From: Bacteroidota bacterium
GTDB taxonomy: Bacteria; Bacteroidota; Bacteroidia; Cytophagales; Cyclobacteriaceae
NCBI GenBank assembly: GCA_003242315.1
Contig: QGUY01000037.1
Location: 1 to 20,615 of the forward strand
Direction of reading: 5' to 3'
Length of the DNA: 20,615 nt
How positions within the stretch are numbered: position 1 is the stretch's first letter; every line of letters starts with the position of its first letter. This document shows positions 1 to 8,110 of this stretch, one piece after another. Made by a program: the position numbers and the translations under genes. The notes under the pieces are model-generated. The model ran no database searches and was not told the origin of the DNA. It worked only from the letters and a program-made list of their open reading frames with translations.

Positions 1-39
1 CCATCATTTTGAAGGCGGGCGCTGCGGGGTCTGCTTCAT

Positions 40-114
40 TGGTGGTCTCACCGGGAATCGAACCCAGATCAAGAGTTTAGGAAACTCCTATTCTATCCGT
101 TGAACTATGAGACC
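40..114 (-). tRNA. tRNA-Arg (anticodon CCU)
   Basis: Read on the minus strand the segment folds as a complete cloverleaf. A 7-bp acceptor stem (GGTCTCA with TGAGACC) is perfect. The anticodon stem GGAGT/ACTCT encloses the loop TTCCTAA, giving anticodon CCT, which reads the Arg codon AGG. The T stem CTGGG/CCCGG encloses TTCGATT. The discriminator is A at 43, and bases 42-40 read CCA, so the 3' CCA appears to be encoded. The body without CCA is 72 nt. It lies on the same strand as hflX, 60 bp beyond the hflX stop, so it could be cotranscribed with it, although no terminator or promoter was recognised between them. Confidence 0.95.
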
Positions 115-174
115 ATGTGGTTTAGATACAGTCGCATCTGCATCTGTCCCTCAGGAATCGGCAAATTTAGGAAA

Positions 175-1374
175 TTATGGCTTCGGTTCAACCCTCAAAT
201 CCTCAGGGAGGGCGGTGTACTCGAAACCGTTTTTGAGGTAGTTCGGATAGATGGTGAGGTGTTTCTTTTTGACTTCCTCGAAAATCATCTGCTTCAGCTT
301 GTCGATGTTCATGCCCGTCTCCGCCGACACAAAAACGATCTTGTCGTACCCGTGATGACGATAGTATCCGTACATTTCTTCGAAGTTGCCCCGATCCTGC
401 AGCAAGTCGCTCTTGTTCATCACGAGAATGGTCGGAATGTCGGCAGCACCGATTTCCTTTAGCGTCTTCGTGACGACTTCAATCTGGTTTTCATGGAACG
501 GATGCGCTGCGTCAACTACGTGCAGCAGTAAGTCTGCTTCACGCACTTCGTCGAGCGTAGACTTAAACGACTCGATCAGGTGGTGCGGCAATTTGCGAAT
601 GAATCCAACGGTGTCAGAAAGCAGAAACGGAATATTACCCAGCACAACCTTCCGCACGGTTGAGTCGACCGTGGCGAACAGCTTGTTTTCCGCCAGCACA
701 CCGGAACCTGAAAGCAGGTTCATAAGTGTCGATTTGCCAACGTTGGTGTATCCGACGAGCGCTACGCGGACGATATTGCTCCTACCCTTGCGTTGGGTTT
801 GTCGCTGCTTCTCAATCTTCGCCAGGCGCTCCTTGAGCACAGCAATGCTGTTCCGGATGTTGCGCCGGTCGGTTTCGATTTCCTTTTCACCCGCGCCGCC
901 GCGTGTACCGGTACCACCGCGTTGTCGTTCAAGGTGCGTCCACAGTCGCGTGAGGCGAGGCAGCAGGTATTGGTTTCGTGCCAACTCCACTTGTGTTCGC
1001 GCCTGGGCGGTTTGGGCTCTCTTTAGAAATATATCGAGGATCAGAAGGCTGCGGTCGTACACCTGAACCTTTTCTTCCCTATCCGCAGGGTTGAGCGCAC
1101 GCTCCAGGTTGCGCAGTTGAGACGGTGAGAGGTCGTCATCGAAAACCACTGCGGCTATGTCCTCCGCGATGACCTGTTCCTTGAGTGCTTCAAGCTTGCC
1201 CTTGCCAATGTAGGTCCGCGCGTCGGGTATAGTCAGCCCCTGGACCACCTTGCCAACACTGTTCAAGCCAGCTGTGCGGGCGAGGAAGGCGAGTTCGTGC
1301 AGGTGCTCGTCGATCACCTCGGGACGTTCGTTCCGGGTTATTGCTACCAGTATTGCTTTATCTCGTTTTCCCAT
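175..1374 (-). CDS. hflX: GTPase HflX (ribosome-associated)
   Basis: HflX is a cytoplasmic GTPase of the Obg/HflX family that binds the 50S subunit and splits stalled or stressed 70S ribosomes. The 399-residue product has the family order: an N-terminal HflX domain (about 1-130), a helical linker with the Gly-rich segment GGTGTRGGAGEKEIETDRR (153-171), then the G domain. G-motifs are visible: G1 GYTNVGKST (208-216), the G2 region with TVDST (235-239), G3 DTVGF (254-258), G4 NKSD (320-323) and G5 SAETG (350-354). The ATG start at 1374 gives a normal family N-terminus. The gene is divergent from the polysaccharide operon, with a 170-bp shared spacer. Identity is secure; the physiological role in this organism is inferred from the family. 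Confidence 0.96.
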   Translation of the reverse strand: MGKRDKAILVAITRNERPEVIDEHLHELAFLARTAGLNSVGKVVQGLTIPDARTYIGKGKLEALKEQVIAEDIAAVVFDDDLSPSQLRNLERALNPADREEKVQVYDRSLLILDIFLKRAQTAQARTQVELARNQYLLPRLTRLWTHLERQRGGTGTRGGAGEKEIETDRRNIRNSIAVLKERLAKIEKQRQTQRKGRSNIVRVALVGYTNVGKSTLMNLLSGSGVLAENKLFATVDSTVRKVVLGNIPFLLSDTVGFIRKLPHHLIESFKSTLDEVREADLLLHVVDAAHPFHENQIEVVTKTLKEIGAADIPTILVMNKSDLLQDRGNFEEMYGYYRHHGYDKIVFVSAETGMNIDKLKQMIFEEVKKKHLTIYPNYLKNGFEYTALPEDLRVEPKP

Positions 1375-1544
1375 TAGAAACTTACCTGTTCAAATAAACA
1401 CTAAACACGCTTTTTAAGTCTCTCCTGTTGCCGAAATCGGTTACTTTTTGCTATTTTTAGCAATTTAACCTAGGAATTCCCCAATCTGACCGGAATCTTG
1501 ACCCTCACTACGGGAAAGGAATTCTCACAACTCAGAGCCAATAA
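1375..1544. promoter_or_regulatory. Divergent spacer with 32-bp imperfect palindrome
   Basis: This 170-bp spacer must hold the start signals of both hflX (-) and the polysaccharide run (+). It contains a nested inverted repeat at 1439-1470. The outer arms are GGTTA (1439-1443) and TAACC (1466-1470). The inner arms are TTGCTA (1448-1453) and TAGCAA (1458-1463), around a TTTT loop. The symmetry suits either an operator or an RNA hairpin in the 5' leader of the plus-strand run. I found no convincing TTG/TAnnTTTG Bacteroidota promoter pair on either strand: the plus-strand TACTTTTTG (1442-1450) and the minus-strand TTTATTTG are only near matches. Regulatory function is inferred. Confidence 0.4.
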
Positions 1545-2657
1545 ATGAGAATTGCCATTGTCCTGAACACGTCCTGGAATATCTACAATTTCAGGATGAA
1601 TTTGATTCGTGCGCTCATGTCCCGCGGCCACGAAGTCCACACCATCGCCCCCGTTGATGAGTACACCAGGAATCTTGTCGAAGCCGGATGTATCCACCAC
1701 AAAGTAACGATGGATAGTCGCGGTGCCAACCCCATCAAGGACTCGGCACTTATCCTTGAACTGTTCCTGATCTATCGTCGGATTCGTCCCGATATTATTT
1801 TGCATTTTACCATAAAACCTAACGTATACGGAACGCTGGCGGCGGCTGTCCTGAAGATCCCGGTGGTAAACAACGTGTGTGGACTGGGAACTGTTTTCCT
1901 GAAGAACAATCTCGTCTCCGCCATCGCTATCCTCCTGTACCGGATCAGCTTCAGGTTCGCACACAAGGTGTTCTTCCAGAACCCCGACGATCTGAACCTG
2001 TTCGTTCACCGAAAGCTTGTCCAGGCGTCGCATGCCGACCTCGTGCCGGGGTCAGGTATCGATCTCGAACATTTTTCAATGCGGGCTTATAAGCGCAATT
2101 CCAGGTTCACTTTCCTCATGATTTCGCGGCTGATTACCGACAAGGGAGTCCTTGAGTATATCGATGCCATAAGAATACTGAGAAAAGAGGGACTTGACGC
2201 GCGGTTCCAGTTGCTTGGGGCCAAAGACCCGGAACATAAGCGCGGCATCAAGTCGGAAGTGATCGACGAATGGCACAATTCCGGCATCATTGAATACCTC
2301 GGCACCACTAATGATGTCAGGAGCTACATCGCACAGGCCGACTGCATTGTGCTTCCTTCGTACCGCGAAGGTACACCTCGAACCCTGCTTGAAGCGGCCA
2401 GCTCCGGCCGGCCGATCATTGCTACCGACGTGCCGGGTTGCAACAACGTTGTGAAACATAACTATAATGGCTTACTTTGTCATCTTAAGGACGCCGTCGA
2501 CCTCGCAGAGAAAATGCGGCAAATGGCCTCTCTTGATGAGGACAATTTGAGGGCATTTGGTGAAAATGGCAGGCTGAAAGCCGCAACTGAATTTGACGAG
2601 TCGCTGGTGATCCATAAATATTTGCAGACGTTAAACACACTGAAAGCAGCGTCATAA
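1545..2657 (+). CDS. Glycosyltransferase family 4 (GT-B fold)
   Basis: Predicted to transfer a sugar from a nucleotide-sugar donor to a lipid-linked oligosaccharide at the cytoplasmic face of the inner membrane. At 370 residues it has the usual GT4 size. The N-terminal acceptor-binding Rossmann domain opens MRIAIVLNTSWNIYNFRMNL. The C-terminal donor domain (about 186-370) shows PGSGID (168-173), RLITDKG (195-201) and EGTPRTLLEAASSGRP. The two glutamates E275 and E283 form the family E-x7-E motif that contacts the donor. The pattern resembles PglA-like transferases, but donor and acceptor cannot be read from sequence. It is the first gene of the plus-strand run, 9 bp before the RmlC-type gene. 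No membrane segment is obvious, so membrane association would be peripheral. Confidence 0.88.
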   Translation: MRIAIVLNTSWNIYNFRMNLIRALMSRGHEVHTIAPVDEYTRNLVEAGCIHHKVTMDSRGANPIKDSALILELFLIYRRIRPDIILHFTIKPNVYGTLAAAVLKIPVVNNVCGLGTVFLKNNLVSAIAILLYRISFRFAHKVFFQNPDDLNLFVHRKLVQASHADLVPGSGIDLEHFSMRAYKRNSRFTFLMISRLITDKGVLEYIDAIRILRKEGLDARFQLLGAKDPEHKRGIKSEVIDEWHNSGIIEYLGTTNDVRSYIAQADCIVLPSYREGTPRTLLEAASSGRPIIATDVPGCNNVVKHNYNGLLCHLKDAVDLAEKMRQMASLDEDNLRAFGENGRLKAATEFDESLVIHKYLQTLNTLKAAS

Positions 2658-2666
2658 TTTTTTTGG

Positions 2667-3212
2667 ATGCAGATAGTAAAGACCCGTTTCGAGGGATTGA
2701 TTGAGATCATTCCGACGGTATTCCACGACAACAGGGGCTGGTTCTACGAGTATTACACTGAACGCTCATTCAGCGAAATCGGGATCACGACCCGGTTCGT
2801 GCAGGATAATCAGTCGTTCACGCGCAAGGGATGCATCAGGGGTTTGCACCTTCAGTCGCCCCCTGCTACACAGGCCAAGCTCGTGTCCGTCATCAAAGGA
2901 AGAATCGTTGACGTAGTCGTCGACGTCCGCAAGGGTTCCGCCACGTATGGTCAGTACTACATGTGCGAACTCGACGATGAACAGCATAAGATGCTGTATG
3001 TACCCGAAGGGTTTGCCCACGGGTTTGCCGCTCTTGAGGACACGATATTTTTTTATAAATGTTCGGATTTTTACCGCAAGGAGAGCGAGACCGGGATCAG
3101 ATGGAACGATCCGACACTTGCTATTCCGTGGCCGATAGACAATCCGGTGATTTCAGCAAAAGATCAGGAGCTTCCCACTTTTGAGGAGTTCCAGAGAAAG
3201 TCTGTAATTTGA
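2667..3212 (+). CDS. rfbC: dTDP-4-dehydrorhamnose 3,5-epimerase family protein (RmlC-type)
   Basis: A cupin epimerase that inverts C3 and C5 of dTDP-4-keto-6-deoxyglucose, the third step of dTDP-L-rhamnose synthesis. The 181-residue length is typical. The RmlC active-site set is present: R58 and H61 in RGLH, K71, H118 in EGFAHGF, Y130 and Y136 in YKCSDFY, and D148 in RWNDP. These support double epimerisation, but related 3- or 5-only epimerases and ketoisomerases share the fold. No rmlA, rmlB or rmlD partner is in the window, so the substrate must be supplied from another locus. The 22-bp gap to the export lipoprotein gene and the 9-bp gap from the glycosyltransferase indicate one transcript. 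Confidence 0.88.
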   Translation: MQIVKTRFEGLIEIIPTVFHDNRGWFYEYYTERSFSEIGITTRFVQDNQSFTRKGCIRGLHLQSPPATQAKLVSVIKGRIVDVVVDVRKGSATYGQYYMCELDDEQHKMLYVPEGFAHGFAALEDTIFFYKCSDFYRKESETGIRWNDPTLAIPWPIDNPVISAKDQELPTFEEFQRKSVI

Positions 3213-3234
3213 TAACAGTAAGGTTGTACCCGAT

Positions 3235-4002
3235 TTGAAGAAAAGACATCATACGACTTGGTGGCTTCTGCCCGCTGCCGCTTTCCTGCTGAACGCATGC
3301 GCAGCCTATAAGCAGAATATCATGTTTCGGGTTCCCGAGGGAGAACAGCTTGCCCAGGTGGCAAGCCAAGCCGAAAGAAATTACGTCGTACAAAAGAACG
3401 ATCAGCTGCAAATCGACATCTACACCAATCGGGGTGAAAGAATCATTGATCCTGATCTTAAGCTTGCAGAAACTATCCCCAACCAGGCCGCCCAAACCCG
3501 CCCCGTGGTCACTTACCAGGTCGACATTAACGGGAACGTGAAATTGCCCATGGTGGGCGACGTTCACGCGGAAGGCCTTACACTCCGGCAATTGGAAGAA
3601 GAACTTGAAAAAAGATTCGCCACGTATTACGCCAATCCGCTCGCCGTCGTGCGCTATCTCAACAAACGTGTGATCGTGTTGGGTGCTCCCGGCGGACAGG
3701 TGATTCCGCTTACCAATGAAAACGTGGAGTTGGCCGAGGTCCTCGCACTGGCAAAAGGTATTGACGTAAACGGCAAGGCCAGCAACATACGCGTTGTGCG
3801 CGACGACCAGGTGTTTCTGGTTGACTTCAGTACGATTGAAGGGTATCGGAAAGGTAATATGATCATGGAGCCAGGCGACATTGTATATGTCGAGCCCATA
3901 CGGAAACCTGTGAGTGAAGCGGTTCGCGACTACGGACCACTGGTGAGTATTCTCGCCAGTATCGTGACATTGATCGTTGTGATCAACAATAGCAACAACT
4001 GA
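3235..4002 (+). CDS. Polysaccharide export outer-membrane lipoprotein (Wza/BexD family)
   Basis: Forms the outer-membrane end of a capsule or exopolysaccharide export channel and partners with the Wzc-like protein encoded next. The 255-residue product starts with a lipoprotein signal: positively charged MKKR, a hydrophobic stretch, and lipobox LLNAC with C22 as the lipidated residue. The Poly_export domain covers about 47-140 (VVQKNDQLQIDI, ING-NVKLPMVGDV), followed by an SLBB-like domain (about 144-195). The C-terminus has a hydrophobic helix (about 232-250), shorter than in E. coli Wza (about 380 residues), as in other Bacteroidota members. The start is TTG at 3235: the first internal Met (residue 30) would remove the whole signal peptide. 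Confidence 0.9.
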   Translation: MKKRHHTTWWLLPAAAFLLNACAAYKQNIMFRVPEGEQLAQVASQAERNYVVQKNDQLQIDIYTNRGERIIDPDLKLAETIPNQAAQTRPVVTYQVDINGNVKLPMVGDVHAEGLTLRQLEEELEKRFATYYANPLAVVRYLNKRVIVLGAPGGQVIPLTNENVELAEVLALAKGIDVNGKASNIRVVRDDQVFLVDFSTIEGYRKGNMIMEPGDIVYVEPIRKPVSEAVRDYGPLVSILASIVTLIVVINNSNN

Positions 4003-4007
4003 AGGCC

Positions 4008-6329
4008 GTGGAAACAGGAACGTTCAAGTCCGGCAACTCCATCGAAGGAATCGACTTCAGCAAGCTAAGAACGATCATCCGGAATAACAGGCTCTGGATC
4101 CTGGCAATATTCGTCGTCATCAACCTGCTCACGTACCTCCTGTTTATCCGATACTCACCCGACCTGTATGAATCGCATTCAGAGATCAAACTCGACATCC
4201 GCAATGAGGCCACGGAGTTAGGTATCAACAGGCTGGTTGAAGACCAGAATCTGAACATCATGTCGGGTGAGATCGAAATCATCCAGTCAAAACTCTTCCT
4301 GGCGCGGGTTCTTGATTCACTCAAAATCGATGTCAGCTACTACAACAAGGGCGAAATACTCAATTATGAGTTCTTCGGGAACCTGCCGTTTACCGTCGAC
4401 TACACGATAACACGCCCGGCATTTTATGGTGTTCCTATCTTCGTCGACCTGGGAAGTACTGAAGCGGTCCGGTTACGGATCAATCAGGATGGCGACCAGG
4501 TGTCAGGAAAGTATGGCGAACCGATCGATCTCAATGGTCTCACCGTCACTATTCACCGCAATCCAGCCTTCACCTCCGAAAGCGGACTAAATTGCTTCTT
4601 CGTGATCAACAGTCCCGAAGTGCTGATGAATTACCTGATGCGTAACCTGACGGTTGAGCCCATCAACTTCAATGCAAATACGATCCGGATTTCATTCAAA
4701 GATCACAACCCTCTGAAAGCACAAACCGTAGTCAACAAGATTGATTCCCTGTACCTGATCTTCAGTAACGAACAAAAAACGCTGGCAAATCGTCAGAAAA
4801 TCACATGGCTCACCAACGAACTCAAACAAATTGAGGAGAAGATGAGCCAGTACGAAAACTATTTCGAAGACTTCATTCTTGCCAACAAAACGAGCAACCT
4901 CGACGAAGAACTGGCCAATACCATTCGCCTTATTCACGAAATCGACTCCCAGCGTTATCAGCTGACCACACGTATAACAGGTATCAATGAATTGCTCGAC
5001 GACATGTCGAACGGTGTCTACCTGGTTAATCCTGTGCACCGTCTCTACTTCCCGCAGGCAATAAACGATAATCTCGACAAGCTGAGTGAGTTGCAAATGT
5101 CGTTCGACCGTCTGAAACTCTCCTACTCCGAAGTAACCTTTGCGTTCCGAGAACGCGAACAGCAGATTCAAAATCTTCAGGAGCAGGTGACTAAGCAACT
5201 GACTGAACTTCGGGATTCGTTGCTGGATCGTCTTCGCCGCCTTAATGAACAAAAACAGCGTGCCGAGCAGGAGTTTGCACAAATGCCTGACCGCAATACG
5301 GAGTTCACCAAGAACCAGCGCTTTTACAAGCTGTATGAGGAGTTCTACCTCATGCTGATGCAATCAAAATCTGAATTTGAGATTGCGCAGGCGGGATCGA
5401 TCCCCGATTTCAAGATACTTTCATCGGCATCATTGTCCTATCAACCTATCGCTCCCAACAAACCGATGATCATGGGAATCGGTTTCGTGTTCAGTCTCGT
5501 GTTTAATCTCTTCTTCATTGGAATATTATACCTGGCGAACAACAAGATTACCAGTGTTCATGAGCTTGAGCAATTGCGCCACGTGCCTTTGCTCGGGATA
5601 ATTCCCTCATCCCACCACTCCAATGGAGACGTGTTGCACGTAGTGAACCATCCGAAGTCGATGGCCACGGAGGCGTTCAGAACACTCCGGACGAACCTCG
5701 ATTTCTTCAATCCATCCGCCGCCACGAAGACTGTAGCCATCAGTTCGACGGTTTCTGGTGAAGGCAAGTCGTTTGTCGCGATGAACCTGGGCGGCGTCAC
5801 TGCCCTTTCCGGGAAAAAGGTAGTGCTTCTCGATCTTGACATGCGGAAGCCGAAACACAACCTTCCTGCTTCGCTGAGCAACGGAAGCATGGGCATCAGT
5901 ACGATTCTCATTGGAAGAAACACCTGGCAGGAATGCCTTGTGAAAACCGACGTGGAAAATCTCGACTACATACCGTCGGGTCCTCATCCGCCGAATCCTT
6001 CTGAACTGCTGCTCAACAACGAATTCAGCAAACTGCTGTCCGAATTGAAGGAGCAATACGATGTGATTATTCTCGACACCCCTCCCGTTGGACTTGTCAC
6101 CGATGGTATTATGGCCATGAAAAAGGCCGACTTGTCGGTATACATCTTCAGGGCGAACTATTCAAAGAAAGAGTTCCTCGATAATCTGAAGCGCATTGTG
6201 AATATCAATAAACTTACCAACATCGCAACGCTCCTGAATGCCATGCCTGTGAGCGACAAGAAGAGTTACGGGTATGGATACTATGAAGAGGACTCTGGTA
6301 GCAAACTCAAATCCATTCTGAAGTTATAG
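4008..6329 (+). CDS. wzc: Wzc-like chain-length determinant / BY-type tyrosine autokinase
   Basis: An inner-membrane co-polymerase that spans the periplasm toward the export lipoprotein and controls polymer length and export by tyrosine autophosphorylation. The 773 residues carry a Wzz domain with TM1 (about 30-47), long periplasmic coiled coils (about 252-290 and 380-425), a GNVR-like segment and TM2 (about 487-510). The cytoplasmic BY-kinase domain follows. It has the EAFRTLRTNL motif (555-564), Walker A VSGEGKS (582-588), Walker A' VVLLDLDMRKP (605-615) and Walker B VIILDTPP (686-693). The C-terminus has a small tyrosine cluster, Y754, Y756, Y758 and Y759. Membrane and kinase parts are fused, as in E. 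coli Wzc. GTG at 4008 is chosen because the next Met (85) lies beyond TM1. The gene is 5 bp after the export lipoprotein gene. Confidence 0.94.
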   Translation: METGTFKSGNSIEGIDFSKLRTIIRNNRLWILAIFVVINLLTYLLFIRYSPDLYESHSEIKLDIRNEATELGINRLVEDQNLNIMSGEIEIIQSKLFLARVLDSLKIDVSYYNKGEILNYEFFGNLPFTVDYTITRPAFYGVPIFVDLGSTEAVRLRINQDGDQVSGKYGEPIDLNGLTVTIHRNPAFTSESGLNCFFVINSPEVLMNYLMRNLTVEPINFNANTIRISFKDHNPLKAQTVVNKIDSLYLIFSNEQKTLANRQKITWLTNELKQIEEKMSQYENYFEDFILANKTSNLDEELANTIRLIHEIDSQRYQLTTRITGINELLDDMSNGVYLVNPVHRLYFPQAINDNLDKLSELQMSFDRLKLSYSEVTFAFREREQQIQNLQEQVTKQLTELRDSLLDRLRRLNEQKQRAEQEFAQMPDRNTEFTKNQRFYKLYEEFYLMLMQSKSEFEIAQAGSIPDFKILSSASLSYQPIAPNKPMIMGIGFVFSLVFNLFFIGILYLANNKITSVHELEQLRHVPLLGIIPSSHHSNGDVLHVVNHPKSMATEAFRTLRTNLDFFNPSAATKTVAISSTVSGEGKSFVAMNLGGVTALSGKKVVLLDLDMRKPKHNLPASLSNGSMGISTILIGRNTWQECLVKTDVENLDYIPSGPHPPNPSELLLNNEFSKLLSELKEQYDVIILDTPPVGLVTDGIMAMKKADLSVYIFRANYSKKEFLDNLKRIVNINKLTNIATLLNAMPVSDKKSYGYGYYEEDSGSKLKSILKL

Positions 6330-7058
6330 GTGCTGGGCTGGCTAAAAAGAAAACGTCTTGTCCTGGGAGACGCATTGATCACGGACATGCATTCCCATCT
6401 GCTGCCCGGACTGGACGATGGTGTAAAAACTTTGGAAGAAGCAGAGGCCATAGTGCGGGTGTTTAAGCAACTTGGCTATCGAAAGCTGATCACCACGCCT
6501 CATGTAATGCAGGATCACTATCGCAATACACCCGAAGACATTCTCACGCGCCTGAACGAACTGCGTCGCCACCTCACGGAGCGAAATATTGAAATGGACG
6601 TGGCAGCTGCTGCAGAGTATTACCTGGATGAATTCTTCATCCGCTCGCTGGAGTCAGGCAATGCATTGCTCACTTTTGGTGACAATTACCTGCTGTTTGA
6701 AACGAATTTTATCAGCGAACCGCTAACCCTGAATGAATTCATATTCGCTGCGACGACAAGGGGTTACAGGCCGGTATTGGCACACCCGGAGCGTTATCTT
6801 TATCTTCAGGACAACGTCGGGCGCATTGAAGATCTCGCCAACCGGGGTGTGTTATTTCAAGTTAATTTGGGATCGCTGGCCGGCTTTTACAGCAAGGCTG
6901 TTCAAGTCATGGCGGGAAGGCTCGTGGACATGGGGCTGGTTCATTTTCTGGGGAGCGATTGTCATAATCTTCAGCATGCTGAAGGGATAGCCAAGGCAAG
7001 TAAGTCGCGTTACTTTGAAAAAGCTCTAAATTTGGGGCTGATCAATCACGATTTGTAA
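6330..7058 (+). CDS. PHP-family protein-tyrosine phosphatase (CpsB/YwqE type)
   Basis: A metal-dependent phosphatase expected to remove phosphate from the tyrosine cluster of the Wzc-like kinase, completing its phosphorylation cycle. The 242-residue length fits the family. PHP metal ligands are visible: D19, H21 and H23 in DMHSHLLPGLDDG, H58 in TTPHVM, E96, H152 in AHPERY, and D210 and H212 in GSDCHN. It is unrelated in fold to the low-molecular-weight phosphatase Wzb that partners Wzc in E. coli. The GTG start at 6330 directly abuts the TAG stop of the kinase gene. The next in-frame Met is M20, inside the metal-binding motif, so the GTG start is needed. The zero-gap junction suggests translational coupling. 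Confidence 0.93.
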   Translation: MLGWLKRKRLVLGDALITDMHSHLLPGLDDGVKTLEEAEAIVRVFKQLGYRKLITTPHVMQDHYRNTPEDILTRLNELRRHLTERNIEMDVAAAAEYYLDEFFIRSLESGNALLTFGDNYLLFETNFISEPLTLNEFIFAATTRGYRPVLAHPERYLYLQDNVGRIEDLANRGVLFQVNLGSLAGFYSKAVQVMAGRLVDMGLVHFLGSDCHNLQHAEGIAKASKSRYFEKALNLGLINHDL

Positions 7059-7060
7059 CC

Positions 7061-8047
7061 ATGGTGGTGGTAACCGGGGCCAACGGCCTGTTGGGCAGCT
7101 ATGTAATCCGCAAACTGCTGGCGGCCGGCGAGCCGTTTCGCGGCCTTAAGCGCGAAGGCAGCGATACAAGCCTTCTCAGCGACCTGGAAGGTCAAATCGA
7201 GTGGGATAACGTGGATATTCGGGATACCGAAGCCGTCTACGACGCCCTGGCAGGCGCTACCAAGGTAATCCACTGTGCTGCCCTGGTTTCCTTCAACCCT
7301 TCTGACAAACGAAAGCTCTACGAGACCAACGTGGTCGGCACGCGCAATGTGGTTAACAGCTGTCTGGAGAACGGGGTAAAGCGGCTCGTTCATGTAAGTT
7401 CGGTGGGCGCTATCGGACGGCAGAAGAACGTGCGGGCTACGGACGAGACTGGAAAATGGGTACCGGGACCGATGAACACGGCCTATGGTGAATCGAAGTA
7501 CCTGGCTGAGCTTGAGGTCATGCGGGGTTGCGAGGAGGGCCTGGATGCGGTGATTGTCAACCCGTCAGTGATCCTGGGGCCGGGTCTGCCCGAGCGAAGC
7601 AGCGCACGAATTTTGCAGTATGTATGGAAAGGAAGGCGGTTTTACCCTGAGGGTAGGATGAACTACATCTCCGTTCAGGACGCCGCCGAAATCATATACA
7701 GGTTGTTGCGGGAAGGCGACAAAGGTGAGCGTTTTATCGCCAGCGCGGGGACGATTACTTACAAAGAGGTGTTTGAAAAGATCGCACGGCACCTCAGCCG
7801 CAAGTCGCCTTCTATCAGACTGAGTACCAGGCTTTTGCCTTTACTCGTATGGGCTGACAGGCTGCGGTCGGCCATTTTGGGCACGCCACCGGGCCTGACG
7901 CGCGACCTTCTGACAGGAATCCTTTCCCCGGTTTCCTTTCAGAATGATAAGGTTAAAAAAGCCCTGAATTTTGAATTTCAATCGATTGATGAGACGATTG
8001 AATGGTGCTGCGAAACTTACGTGCGGCAGCTAGCCGGGAAAAAATAG
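7061..8047 (+). CDS. NAD(P)-dependent epimerase/dehydratase (extended SDR)
   Basis: A 328-residue extended short-chain dehydrogenase/reductase. The Rossmann motif TGANGLLG (5-12) fits GxxGxxG, and the catalytic YxxxK is Y142/K146 in AYGESKYLAE. An aromatic or hydrophobic substrate-binding C-terminal half follows. It resembles the NAD-dependent epimerase / dihydroflavonol-4-reductase-like group more than classical sugar dehydratases such as RmlB, so a sugar-nucleotide substrate is suggested only by the neighbouring polysaccharide genes. The ATG lies 2 bp after the phosphatase stop, and a 63-bp gap follows before the TPR gene. The true substrate is unknown. Confidence 0.82.
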   Translation: MVVVTGANGLLGSYVIRKLLAAGEPFRGLKREGSDTSLLSDLEGQIEWDNVDIRDTEAVYDALAGATKVIHCAALVSFNPSDKRKLYETNVVGTRNVVNSCLENGVKRLVHVSSVGAIGRQKNVRATDETGKWVPGPMNTAYGESKYLAELEVMRGCEEGLDAVIVNPSVILGPGLPERSSARILQYVWKGRRFYPEGRMNYISVQDAAEIIYRLLREGDKGERFIASAGTITYKEVFEKIARHLSRKSPSIRLSTRLLPLLVWADRLRSAILGTPPGLTRDLLTGILSPVSFQNDKVKKALNFEFQSIDETIEWCCETYVRQLAGKK

Positions 8048-8110
8048 CCGGACTTTCCTCAAAGAGTAAAGGGGAAATATCTAATTTTAGAAAACTCGAA
8101 AACAGATCAA
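8048..8110 (+). promoter_or_regulatory. Spacer with possible -7 element upstream of the TPR gene
   Basis: This is the largest gap in the eleven-gene run. It contains TAATTTTA (8082-8089), one base off the Bacteroidota -7 consensus TAnnTTTG, 21 bp before the TPR start codon. No TTG lies at the expected -33 spacing. It may be a weak internal promoter separating the polysaccharide genes from the TPR-comA-popT-aroE-uvrB set. Confidence 0.25.

Noticed and set aside
1470..2033. Minus-strand 187-residue open frame over the glycosyltransferase gene
   Set aside because: It lies opposite a well-supported GT4 gene and has no recognisable motif; it is an antisense shadow.
4692..5363. Minus-strand 223-residue open frame over the kinase coiled-coil region
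   Set aside because: Opposite a clear Wzc-type gene; its composition reflects the complement of coiled-coil codons.
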